NCBI GenBank assembly: GCA_900770335.1
Contig: CAAGKD010000164.1
Location: forward strand, 7,727 to 71,726
Direction: 5' to 3'
Source of the DNA: an uncultured Sutterella sp.
GTDB lineage: Bacteria > Pseudomonadota > Gammaproteobacteria > Burkholderiales > Burkholderiaceae_F
Length of the DNA: 64,000 bases
The notes under the pieces were generated by a model. It had not been told where the DNA came from. It ran no database searches and saw only the letters and a list, made by a program, of their open reading frames with translations. Position numbers and translations under genes: made by a program. Shown piece by piece: positions 54,645 through 63,043 of the stretch (its first letter is position 1; each line of letters opens with the position of its first letter).

Positions 54645-54920
54645 TCAGCGGCGCTTCGCCGCGTCGCGGCAGCGCTCGGAGCAGTACACGCCCTCGCCGC
54701 TTCGCACGGCGTCGCGCCGGGGAAAGTACACCCCGCACTCGTCGCACTTCTCCATGGGCTCGCCGATCGCCTGCTGGGCGTTTCGGCGGCCGCGCTCGCG
54801 GCGCCTCAACTCATCGAGCTCGTCGCGTTCGCGGATGGAGAGCGAGGACTTGCGGCGCGAGATCGACCAAGCGACCGCGATCACGATGAAGATGCCGAGA
54901 AAGAACAGGATGCGGCTCAT
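54645..54920 (-). CDS. PP0621 family zinc-ribbon membrane protein
   Basis: A 91-aa protein with one N-terminal membrane helix (RILFFLGIFIVIAVAWSI), a charged helical middle, and a C-terminal treble-clef-like metal site, CDECGVYFPRRDAV...YCSERC. PP0621-type proteins sit between a YpjD/CcsA-like gene and ampD in many Beta- and Gammaproteobacteria, exactly as here. The function is unknown. It ends 6 bp before ampD and starts 18 bp after ypjD. Confidence 0.85.
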   Translation of the reverse strand: MSRILFFLGIFIVIAVAWSISRRKSSLSIRERDELDELRRRERGRRNAQQAIGEPMEKCDECGVYFPRRDAVRSGEGVYCSERCRDAAKRR

Positions 54921-54938
54921 CTCTTTTCTCTCCGGTCC

Positions 54939-55760
54939 TCAGGCGAGGAACTCGACGATGAAGCTGTAGCCGAAGTAGGCGACGACGAAGGCGATGAAGC
55001 CCACCCAGAAGAGACGCAGCGCCGTGCGCGCGCGCCAGCCCGCGAGCCAGCGTCCGGCCAGGAGCACGCCGAAGATGATCCAGCTCAGCCACGTGAGGAT
55101 CATCTTGTGGTCGAAGAGGAACCACACGCCGTGGGACTCCATCGTCACCCAGGCGCCCGTGACGAGGACGACCGAGAGGCAGACGAAGCCGCAGGCGACG
55201 ATGCGGAAAAAGATGCGCTCCATCACGACGAGGCCCGGCAGCGAGTCGACGAACCCGTTCGCCTCGCCGAGCGCCGCGCCCGGCGACTTGAGGCGCCGGT
55301 TCTGCACGCTCATCAGGATGGCATGCACGAGCGCGATCGCCATGAAGCTGTACGCGGCGAGCGCCGCGAGCAGGTGCCAGCGGAAGAGCCGAGTCCAGTC
55401 GGACGCCGGAATCGCAGGCGAGGGCAGGATCACCGGCAGCAAGCAGCCGAAGGCGGCCGCGATGAGGATGATGCCGAACTGCCCGTGCAGGCGGTGGATG
55501 CAGGACTCAACGAAGAGGATGATCACCGAGAGGAAGAACATCACCGACACGGCGTAGCCGAAGCCGAAGTGCACCGCCTCGGGCTGGAACATCTCGCTCT
55601 GCAGGGCGTAGCCGTGAAGGACGAGGCCGAGAAGCACGGGCCAGCGCAGAAGGCTCGAGGCCTTCGCGTCCGCGCCCTTTTTCATGGCGCTCACGATGGC
55701 GATGCCGCTCAGAAGGTAGAGCATCGCCGCAAAGCCGGTGGAGATGAGAAGAACTGACAT
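54939..55760 (-). CDS. ypjD: Inner membrane protein YpjD (CcsA-like cytochrome c assembly family)
   Basis: A 273-aa protein with eight probable membrane helices. It belongs to the CcmC/CcsA-like family: the tryptophan and histidine positions in FRWHLLAALAAYSFMAIALVHAILMSVQNRRL, GLVLHGYALQ and HGVWFLFDHKMILTWLSWIIFG are typical of heme-handling proteins. E. coli YpjD is not required for cytochrome c maturation, so the role is open. In other Burkholderiales it is divergent from ffh. Here 3.4 kb of decaying genes separate them. Confidence 0.9.
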   Translation of the reverse strand: MSVLLISTGFAAMLYLLSGIAIVSAMKKGADAKASSLLRWPVLLGLVLHGYALQSEMFQPEAVHFGFGYAVSVMFFLSVIILFVESCIHRLHGQFGIILIAAAFGCLLPVILPSPAIPASDWTRLFRWHLLAALAAYSFMAIALVHAILMSVQNRRLKSPGAALGEANGFVDSLPGLVVMERIFFRIVACGFVCLSVVLVTGAWVTMESHGVWFLFDHKMILTWLSWIIFGVLLAGRWLAGWRARTALRLFWVGFIAFVVAYFGYSFIVEFLA

Positions 55761-56373
55761 ACGAAAACCGCCGCTGCGTGAGGGAGCCCGCCCCGGCCTG
55801 CGTCCGCGACGGCGGCTTGCGGCGGCTTGCGGCCCCTCTTGGAATTCCAGGAATCGGATTCGCTCCGGCCTTGAGCCGGGCGATGAGATTCATTCTACGG
55901 CCGCGCCTTACCCACCGCTGAGCCGCCGCTCAATTGCGGCGCCCGCACGCCTCGACGCCCCAAGCGCCGCATCGCTCTACGCGCTTCGCCCGATCCGCCT
56001 TGATCCGCCTGATATTCCACCCGGATTCCGGGTTCCCGTCCCGAACGCCGGGCGCATAGAATGCCCGCTAACCAATCGAGGTAGAGGCGCGGATCCGCAT
56101 GAGTGCCGCTTTCCCAAAGCATGGAGGCCGGGGGAGCAGGAAAGGGCGGTCCGCCGAAGGAGAGGTGACGCCGGAGCTTCCGCCGACGCCCTCGTCCTGG
56201 GACGCGGCGAGAACATCCCGCGGGCTGTCGCGCGAAGGGAGTCCCCCCGCGCGGAGAGCTGCCCGGTCGCCAGGAAGGCGGCGCCGTCGCGCGCCCCGAG
56301 GCTTTTTTCAACTCCGCTCCTGGCAGACCCCAAAATGAACGATTCACCCCAAGCCGTCGCCCCCTGACAGGCC
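55761..56373. other. Long gene-free region between ypjD and the nhaC pseudogene
   Basis: 613 bp. Open frames across it look like random high-GC translation. TAGAAT -10-like boxes occur at 55892-55897 (minus, toward ypjD) and 56057-56062 (plus). A CTTTTTTC tract lies at 56309. The frame that leads into the nhaC pseudogene has an ATG at 56335 (MNDSPQAVAP) and then an in-frame TGA seven bases before the next ATG. Nothing else is recognised; the region may include decayed sequence. Confidence 0.4.
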
Positions 56374-57777
56374 ATGACCATGCTTGCCGTCGGCGTGGCG
56401 ATCATCCTCATCGGCCTTGTCGGCCTCTCGGCCAACGCCCGCATCGTGCTCGCCGTCGACGGCGTCGTGATGTGCGCGATGGCCGCGCTCTTCGGCGTCC
56501 CGTACGACGCGCTTCAAAAGGGCATCAGGGACACGATCGCCTCAATGCTCGTTGCGATGCTCATCCTGCTCGCCGTGGGCGTGCTCATCGGCATCTGGAT
56601 GGGCGCGGGCACCATTCTCGTCATGATCTGGTGCGGCATGAAGATGATCACGCCGGCGCTCTTCCTGCCGGTCGCCTGAGTCCTCTGCACGCTCATGAGC
56701 ACCTTCGCGGGCACCTCTTGGGGCACGCTCGCGACCGTGGGCGTCGCCTGCATGGGCGTCGCCGAGGGCCTCGGCGTGCCGCTTGAGGCCGCCGCGGGCG
56801 CGGTCTGCGTGGGCGCCTTCTTCGGCGACAAAATCTCTCCCTTGAGCGACTCGACCGTCATCACCGCAACCGTGACGGAGTCGCCTCTCATGGAGGGCAT
56901 CCGCCACGCGCTCCTCTCGACGGGCCCGGCGTATCTCATGAGCCTCGTCTTCTTCATGCTCTACGGCATGCACGTCTCGGCGGACGCGACGACGGGCGCG
57001 ACCTATGACGAGATCCTGCGCACGCTCGAAGCCTCCTTCTCGCTCAACCCGCTCGCGCTCCTGCCCGTCCCGGTGGTCGTCGGCCTCATCCTTTGGAAGA
57101 AGCCCTCGCTGCCAACCTTCGTCGCGGGCATCGCGGCCGCGGCCGTCCTTGCGATGATCCTCGAGGGCGCGTCCCTGCAAAAGGTCCTCGCCTGGATGTA
57201 CGGAGGATTCTCGATTCACACCGACTCGGCCTTCGTCGACAAGATGCTCAACCGCGGCGGCTTCACGAGCATGCTCGGCACGATCGGCCTGCTGATGTCC
57301 GCCGCAATCTTCGGCGCGCCTCTGCGCACGGCGGGCGTCGCGGACGTGCTCCTCGGCTTCGCCCGCAGGGCTGCGCGGAGCAGCCGCTCGATGAGCCTCG
57401 CCGTCATGGCGCTTCACGCGCTCCTCTTCATGATCACGGGCGCCTACTACGTGAGCTACCCGGTCGTCGACGCGATGACGAAGGACATGTTCCCTGAGTA
57501 CCGGCTCGCGAAGAAGAACCTCATGCGCATGATGCTCGACACCGGAACGGGCCTCGCGCCTCTCGTGCCGTGGTCGACGACGGGCTCCTACACCGCCTCG
57601 ACCCTGGGCGTCGCAAACATGGCGTTCCTGCCCTTCGCGCCGATGCTCTGGCTCTCGATCGTCCTCTCGGCGCTCATCTCGCTCACGGGCGTCGGCCTCG
57701 CGCGCATCAGCGACGAGGAGGCCCGCGCGACCGGCGTGAACAACGGGAGCGGCGCGGCCCACGGCAAGGCCGCCTGA
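56374..57777 (+). pseudogene. NhaC-family Na+/H+ antiporter, interrupted by an in-frame TGA
   Basis: A 468-codon frame that reads as a full-length NhaC-type antiporter except for TGA at codon 102 (56677-56679). The first part (101 aa) has helices and GVPYDALQKGIRDTI; it stops in ALFLPVA. In the same frame, translation resumes as VLCTLMSTFAGTSWGT with the NhaC signature FAGTSWGTLATVGVACMG, AFFGDKISPLSDST and a complete set of C-terminal helices. Full length with one nonsense codon (Cys TGC/TGT or Trp TGG to TGA) suggests a young lesion. An upstream in-frame TGA at 56365 may be a second one. Stop-codon readthrough or a sequencing error cannot be excluded. Confidence 0.8.
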
Positions 57778-57815
57778 CGCAGCCCCCTCCCAGCTTTCAA
57801 AAAAGGATTCCGAAC

Positions 57816-58951
57816 ATGCAGACCGTTCTTCAACGCTGGTTCGACCTCATCTCCATCAACTCCGTGAGCGGACGCGAGTTCGCCGCCGCAGACTACGTCG
57901 AGAAGGTCCTGCGCGGCATGGGGCTCGTGCCCCGACGGAGCCACTTCCCCGAGGATGCGGAGCATCTGCGGCCGTCCGTCTGGACGACGCTCGAGAGCGG
58001 CCGCCCGGGCCGCACGATGCTTCTCATCGGGCACCTCGACACGGTGGACGTCAACCGCGCCGGATGGCGCACCGATCCCTTCACGCCGACGCCCTCGCCC
58101 GACGGCGAGCGCGTCTACGGGCGCGGCGCCATGGACATGAAGGGCGGCCTCGCGGCGATCCTCTCGACGCTCGAGCACTTCGCCGCGCACCGCGAGGAGT
58201 TCTCCGGACGGATCCTCGCGGCCTTCGTAGCCGATCGCAGGGCACCTACCAGCTCGCCGCCGAGGGCGTCCTCAAGGCCGACTGCGCGATCATGGCCGAG
58301 TGCCGGTACGACAACGTCGCCGTGGGCTTTCGCGGGCGCTACAGCTTCGAAGTGACCGTTCGGGGCGTCGCGGGCCACGCGAGCCGTTACCCGGAGGTGG
58401 GCGAGAACGCGCTCATCAGCGCGGGGAGGCTCGCCGCGGCGATCGAAGCCCTGCCGACCCTCACGCATCCGAAGCTGCGCGCGGGCACCTGGTGCGTGCG
58501 CCGGCTCGAAGGCGGCAGCGCCGGCGCGCTCGTCGTTCCGGACAGCTGCTACATGTTCGTCGACCGCTATGTCGTCCCGGGCGAGACGGCCGAAGGCTGC
58601 GTCAGGCAGATCCTGGGCGCGGCCGAGTCGCTCGGCCTCGCCGGCAAGGTCGAAGCGCGGCTCAAGCCCCGCAAGAGCCCCTACATGCAGTCCTTCGCGA
58701 TTCCCGAGGATCATCCGCTCGTCACCGCGCTGCGGCGCCGCTTCGCCGAAGTCGACGGCGGGGAGCTCAGGATCGAGTACGACCCGTCGGTGTGCGACTC
58801 GAACATCCTCGGCGTCACGCTCGGCATTCCCGTCGTCACCTTCGGTCCCTCGGGCGGCAACATGCACGGCGACAACGAGTACGGCGTTCCGCGCCAGGTT
58901 CTGAACGCCCTTGAGATCTACATCCGCACCGTGCGCGACATGCTCGGCTGA
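57816..58951 (+). pseudogene. M20 family peptidase (ArgE/DapE-like), frameshifted
   Basis: The start is well formed (AAGGA before ATG 57816). The first frame encodes the N-terminal catalytic half: SVSGREFAA, LIGHLDTVDVNRAGW with the zinc His-Asp, and GRGAMDMKGGLAAIL. It breaks near 58234, after AAFVAD. The other half continues in the next frame from SQGTYQLAAEGVLKAD through the dimerisation domain (GVAGHASRYPEVGENAL) to the C-terminal SGGNMHGDNEYG. Between VAD and SQGTY the conserved Glu-Glu (general base and metal ligand) is missing. The lesion is therefore a deletion of 3n+1 bases through the active site. The gene cannot make an active enzyme. It follows the nhaC pseudogene by 38 bp. Confidence 0.88.
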
Positions 58952-59043
58952 TCACCGCCCGGAACGCGTCCCCGCCCGCCGGATCCCGCGGATCCGCGGG
59001 CAATTCCGGCGGGAAACGGCGTCCCGGAAGAGGTCTCGGAGAG

Positions 59044-59080
59044 CGGCGGGCCTGCGTTAGAATGCAGGCCCGCCGTTCAT
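59044..59080 (+). terminator. Terminator before ffh
   Basis: A perfect 12-bp stem (CGGCGGGCCTGC / GCAGGCCCGCCG) with an 8-nt loop is followed by TTCATTT. The loop reads GTTAGAAT and contains a TAGAAT box that could be the ffh -10 element, so terminator and promoter may overlap. Confidence 0.65.
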
Positions 59081-59164
59081 TTCGGGACTGCGCGGCCGCC
59101 CGGGGCCGCCGCCAGGATCCCGGAGACGGGCGCCCGATTCCCTCAGAACACCCCCACTTCGCCC

Positions 59165-60589
59165 ATGCTCGATTCACTCAGCCAGCGTCTCTCCAAGATC
59201 GTCAAGACAATGCGCGGCCAGGCGCGCCTCACCGAGGCCAACACCAAGGACATGCTCCGCGAGGTGCGCCTCGCCCTCCTTGAGGCCGACGTGGCGCTGC
59301 CCGTCGTCAAGGAGATCCTTGCGCGCATCAAGGAGAAGGCCATGGGCGAGGAGGTCGTCGGCAACCTCAACCCCGGCCAGGCCCTCGTGGGCGTCGTGCA
59401 GCGCGAGCTCACCGCCATCATCGGCGGGGACCTCCCGCCCGAGGAGCGCGAGCTCAACTTCCGCGTCCAGCCCCCGGCCGTCATCCTGCTCGCCGGCCTG
59501 CAGGGCGCGGGCAAGACGACCACCGCGGGCAAGCTCTCGCGCTGGCTCGTCCATGACCAGAGGAAGAAGGTCCTCACGGTCTCCTGCGACGTGTACCGCC
59601 CGGCCGCCATCGAGCAGCTCAAGGCCGTCACCGCCCAGGCGGGCGCTGACTGGTTCCCGAGCGAGGCGGGCGAGAAGCCCCTCGACATCGCCGCGCGCGC
59701 CGTCTCCGAGGCGCGGCGGCGCTTCTACGATGTCCTCATCGTCGACACGGCCGGCCGCCTTGCGATCGACGAGGCGATGATGCGGGAGGTCGCCGAGCTC
59801 AACGCCTTCCTCAAGCCTGCCGAGACGCTCTTCGTCATCGACGCGATGCTCGGCCAGGACGCGGTCAACACGGCGCGCGTCTTCAACGAACGCCTGCCGC
59901 TCACGGGCATCATCATCACCAAGGCCGACGGCGACAGCCGCGGCGGCGCCGCGCTCTCGGCGCGCTACGTCACCGGCAAGCCCATCAAGTTCATGGGCAC
60001 GGCCGAGAAGCTCACCGGGTTCGAGCCCTTCGACCCCGAGGCCATGGCCTCGCGCATCCTCGGCATGGGCGACATCGTCGGCCTCGTCAAGGACGTGACG
60101 AAGTCGATCGACATCGCCGAGGCGCAGAAGCTCGCCAAGAAGCTCTCGACGGGCGACCGGTTCGACCTCTCGGACTTCCGCGCCCAGATCGCCCAGATGG
60201 GCAACCTCGGGAGCTTCTCCTCGATCATGGAGAAGATGCCCGCCCAGATCCAGGAGGCCGCGAGCAAGGTCAAGGACGAGGACGTGCAGAAGAGCCTGCG
60301 GCGCACGCTCGGCATCATCGACTCGATGACGCCGCTCGAGCGCCGCAAGCCCGAGCTCATCAAGGCGAGCCGAAAGAAGCGCATCGCCGCGGGCGCGGGC
60401 GTGCCCGTGCAGGAGGTCAACCGCCTGCTCAAGCAGTTCGAGCAGACCCAGGACATGATGAAGCGCATGAAGAAGGGAGGCTTTTCGCGGATGCTCCGGA
60501 TGTTCGGAGGCCTCGGCGGCAGCGGCCTTCCCGGGGGCCTGCCCGGCGGATTCCCGGGCTTCGGCGGATTCCCCGGCGGCCCGAAGTGA
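59165..60589 (+). CDS. ffh: Signal recognition particle protein Ffh
   Basis: Ffh binds signal sequences of nascent membrane proteins and, with 4.5S RNA and FtsY, targets them to SecYEG. The 474-aa protein has the N domain (LTEANTKDMLREVRLALLEADVALP) and the G domain: P-loop GLQGAGKTTTAGKLSRWL, VDTAGRL, TKADGDSRGG, and GTAEKLTGFEPF. The methionine-rich M domain follows, with GFSRMLRMFGGLGG and a Gly/Phe/Pro-rich tail. In most relatives it is directly divergent from ypjD; here the nhaC/M20 remnants lie between. ruvC follows 18 bp later. Confidence 0.98.
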   Translation: MLDSLSQRLSKIVKTMRGQARLTEANTKDMLREVRLALLEADVALPVVKEILARIKEKAMGEEVVGNLNPGQALVGVVQRELTAIIGGDLPPEERELNFRVQPPAVILLAGLQGAGKTTTAGKLSRWLVHDQRKKVLTVSCDVYRPAAIEQLKAVTAQAGADWFPSEAGEKPLDIAARAVSEARRRFYDVLIVDTAGRLAIDEAMMREVAELNAFLKPAETLFVIDAMLGQDAVNTARVFNERLPLTGIIITKADGDSRGGAALSARYVTGKPIKFMGTAEKLTGFEPFDPEAMASRILGMGDIVGLVKDVTKSIDIAEAQKLAKKLSTGDRFDLSDFRAQIAQMGNLGSFSSIMEKMPAQIQEAASKVKDEDVQKSLRRTLGIIDSMTPLERRKPELIKASRKKRIAAGAGVPVQEVNRLLKQFEQTQDMMKRMKKGGFSRMLRMFGGLGGSGLPGGLPGGFPGFGGFPGGPK

Positions 60590-60607
60590 CCGCACGGCCC
60601 CCGCGCC

Positions 60608-61201
60608 ATGGTTCGCATCCTTGGCCTTGACCCGGGCCTCAATCACACGGGCTGGGGCGTCCTTGAGGTGGAGCGCGGCGAGAGCCGCCGCATCGCCTCA
60701 GGCGTCATCAATCCGCCCAAGGGCGAGACGAGCGTCCGACTCGGCGTGATCGCGCGCGGCCTCGCTCGCGTGATCGCGGAGCACGCGCCCACGCAGGCCG
60801 CCTGCGAGCGCGTCTTCGTCAACGTCAATCCGCAGAGCACGCTGCTGCTCGGGCAGGCGCGCGGGGCGGCCCTGTGCGCGGCGGATCTCGCGGGCCTCGC
60901 GGTCGAGGAGTTCACGCCGAGCGAGATCAAGCAGGCCGTCACCGGCACGGGACGCGCCGACAAGCTCATGGTCCAGGAGATGGTGATGCGCCTCCTCGCG
61001 CTTGAGACGCACCCCCAGGCCGACGAGGCCGACGCCCTCGCCTGCGCGCTCTGCGCGGCGAGCACGCTGCGCCTGCGCGCGCTCGAGCGTTCGGGCGGCA
61101 CCGTGCGCCCCTACGCCACCGCGCGCCACGGCGCATCCTCGCGCGGCGCGCGCTCCGCCTGGACGCGCCTCGCGGAAAATCGGGAGAAGGAGAGGAAATG
61201 A
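60608..61201 (+). CDS. ruvC: Holliday junction endodeoxyribonuclease RuvC
   Basis: RuvC resolves Holliday junctions by paired nicks. The 197-aa protein has the RNase H-like fold with [14 protein letters not shown] (first catalytic Asp7), [23 protein letters not shown] with the conserved Glu, and [17 protein letters not shown] with the C-terminal Asp pair. It carries an extra basic tail of about 20 residues. Its stop overlaps the ruvA start (ATGA). Confidence 0.96.
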   Translation: MVRILGLDPGLNHTGWGVLEVERGESRRIASGVINPPKGETSVRLGVIARGLARVIAEHAPTQAACERVFVNVNPQSTLLLGQARGAALCAADLAGLAVEEFTPSEIKQAVTGTGRADKLMVQEMVMRLLALETHPQADEADALACALCAASTLRLRALERSGGTVRPYATARHGASSRGARSAWTRLAENREKERK

Positions 61202-61779
61202 TCGGACGACTTCGCGGAACCCTCATCGAGAAGAATCCCCCGCAGGTGATGGTCGACGTCTCGGGCGTCGGCTACGAGCTCGACGTGCCGATGAGCACGT
61301 TCTGCAATCTGCCCGCCGAGGGGATCGCCGTGACGCTCTTCACGCACCTCGTCGTGCGCGAGGACGCCGAGCTCCTCTACGGCTTCGCGACGAAGGCCGA
61401 GCAGTCGGCCTTCCGCACGCTCATCCGCATCTCGGGCGTGGGCCCGAGGATCGCGCTCGCCGTGCTCTCGGGGATGACGACCGAGCAGCTCGCAGACGCG
61501 ATCGAAAAGGGCGAGACGGGCCTGCTCACCCGCGTCCCGGGCATCGGCAAGAAGACCGCCGAGCGCCTCATCCTCGAGCTCAAAGGCAAGCTCGCCGGAA
61601 CGGGCGCAGCTCCGGCCGCCCCCGCGGGCGCGCCGGGCAGCTCCCGGGCGGACGTCGCCGCCGCGCTCATCGCGCTCGGCTACTCCGACCGCGAGGCCCA
61701 GGCCGCCGCGAAGCGCGTCCCCGAGGACGCGAGCGTCTCGGACGGCATCCGGCTCGCGCTCAAGTCGCTCTCGCGCTGA
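61198..61779 (+). CDS. ruvA: Holliday junction branch migration protein RuvA
   Basis: RuvA tetramers hold the four-way junction and load RuvB. The 193-aa protein has the N-terminal OB fold ([28 protein letters not shown]), two helix-hairpin-helix motifs ([19 protein letters not shown] and [20 protein letters not shown]), a linker, and domain III ([20 protein letters not shown]) that contacts RuvB. It is translationally coupled to ruvC. Confidence 0.97.
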   Translation: MIGRLRGTLIEKNPPQVMVDVSGVGYELDVPMSTFCNLPAEGIAVTLFTHLVVREDAELLYGFATKAEQSAFRTLIRISGVGPRIALAVLSGMTTEQLADAIEKGETGLLTRVPGIGKKTAERLILELKGKLAGTGAAPAAPAGAPGSSRADVAAALIALGYSDREAQAAAKRVPEDASVSDGIRLALKSLSR

Positions 61780-61881
61780 CCCGCCCTCCGGCAAAAGGCC
61801 GCGGCGCCCTCGCGCTCCCCGTGAGGCGCCGCTTCAGAACACCGCGCCGCCCGTGCGGCGCATCCCACACGCAGGCATTCC

Positions 61882-62928
61882 ATGTCCGACACCGAAACCC
61901 GCATCGTCGAGGGCGCATGCGCAAGCCCCAACGAGGAGAACATCGACCGCGCGCTGCGCCCGGCGCGGCTCGCGGAGTACGTCGGCCAGCGCGCCGTGCG
62001 CGAGCAGCTCCAGATCTTCATCGAGGCGGCCCGCCGGCGCGGCGAGCCCCTCGACCATCTGCTGCTCTTCGGCCCCCCGGGCCTCGGCAAAACCACGCTT
62101 GCGCACATCGTCGCCGCGGAGATGGGCGTCAACCTGCGCCAGACCTCAGGCCCCGTGCTCGAGCGCCCGGGTGACCTCGCCGCGCTCCTGACGAATCTCG
62201 AGAAGAACGACGTGCTCTTCATCGACGAGATCCACCGCCTCTCGCCCGTCGTCGAGGAGATCCTCTACCCCGCGCTCGAGGACTATCAGATCGACATCAT
62301 GATCGGCGAGGGCCCGGCCGCTCGCTCGATCAAGATCGATCTGCCTCCCTTCACGCTGATCGGCGCGACGACCCGCGCGGGTTCGCTCACGAACCCCCTG
62401 CGGGCGCGCTTCGGCATCGTCAACCAGCTTCAGTTCTACACGACCGACGAGCTCGTCACGATCGTCACGCGCTCGGCGCGCCTGCTCAACGTCGCGATCG
62501 ACGCCGAGGGCGCGCGCGAGATCGCCGGCAGAAGCCGCGGCACGCCCCGCGTGGCCAACCGCCTTCTGCGGCGCGTGCGCGACTACGCCGAGGTCCGCCA
62601 CGACGGCGCCGTCACGCAGGAGGTCGCCTCGGCGGCGCTCGCGATGCTCGACGTCGATCCCGTGGGGCTCGACTTCATCGACCGGCGGTTCCTGCTCACG
62701 ATCCTCGAGAAGTTCTCAGGCGGCCCCGTCGGCATTGACAACCTTGCGGCGGCGATCGGCGAGGACCGGGAGACGCTCGAGGACGTCGTCGAGCCCTACC
62801 TCATCCAGCAGGGGTTCCTGCAGCGCACGCCGCGCGGGCGCGTCGCTGCGCCCCTCGCCTGGCGGCACTTCCGCCTGACGCCGCCCCGCTCCGCGGGCGC
62901 GCCGGGACTCTTTGACGAAGGCGCCTGA
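61882..62928 (+). CDS. ruvB: Holliday junction DNA helicase RuvB
   Basis: RuvB is the AAA+ motor of branch migration. The 348-aa protein has [21 protein letters not shown], Walker [19 protein letters not shown], Walker [15 protein letters not shown], sensor [18 protein letters not shown] and sensor-2 [21 protein letters not shown]. The C-terminal winged helix has [19 protein letters not shown]. It lies 102 bp after ruvA and ends before a good terminator. Confidence 0.98.
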   Translation: MSDTETRIVEGACASPNEENIDRALRPARLAEYVGQRAVREQLQIFIEAARRRGEPLDHLLLFGPPGLGKTTLAHIVAAEMGVNLRQTSGPVLERPGDLAALLTNLEKNDVLFIDEIHRLSPVVEEILYPALEDYQIDIMIGEGPAARSIKIDLPPFTLIGATTRAGSLTNPLRARFGIVNQLQFYTTDELVTIVTRSARLLNVAIDAEGAREIAGRSRGTPRVANRLLRRVRDYAEVRHDGAVTQEVASAALAMLDVDPVGLDFIDRRFLLTILEKFSGGPVGIDNLAAAIGEDRETLEDVVEPYLIQQGFLQRTPRGRVAAPLAWRHFRLTPPRSAGAPGLFDEGA

Positions 62929-62981
62929 CCGCGGGATCGCTTAGGAGCGAGCCTCGGCGTCTCCGGAAGGCTCCTGCGAAA

Positions 62982-63012
62982 GGCCGCCCGAAAGGCGGCC
63001 GCGTTTTTTTTG
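62982..63012 (+). terminator. Terminator of ffh-ruvCAB
   Basis: A 7-bp GGCCGCC/GGCGGCC stem with a CGAAA loop is followed by GCGTTTTTTTT. It lies 53 bp after the ruvB stop. Confidence 0.9.
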
Positions 63013-63043
63013 GGGAAAATCCCTCAGAGCGAGGACCCCGCTC

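Noticed and set aside
55738..56367. Plus-strand frame ending just before the NhaC remnant as a separate gene
   Set aside because: The composition is random Arg/Pro/Ala-rich and spans the ypjD promoter side; only the last ten codons could belong to an older antiporter start.
56680..56720. SECIS element that could decode the TGA in the NhaC gene as selenocysteine
   Set aside because: Only a short GCTC/GAGC palindrome with an impossibly small loop lies downstream, and NhaC proteins are not known selenoproteins.
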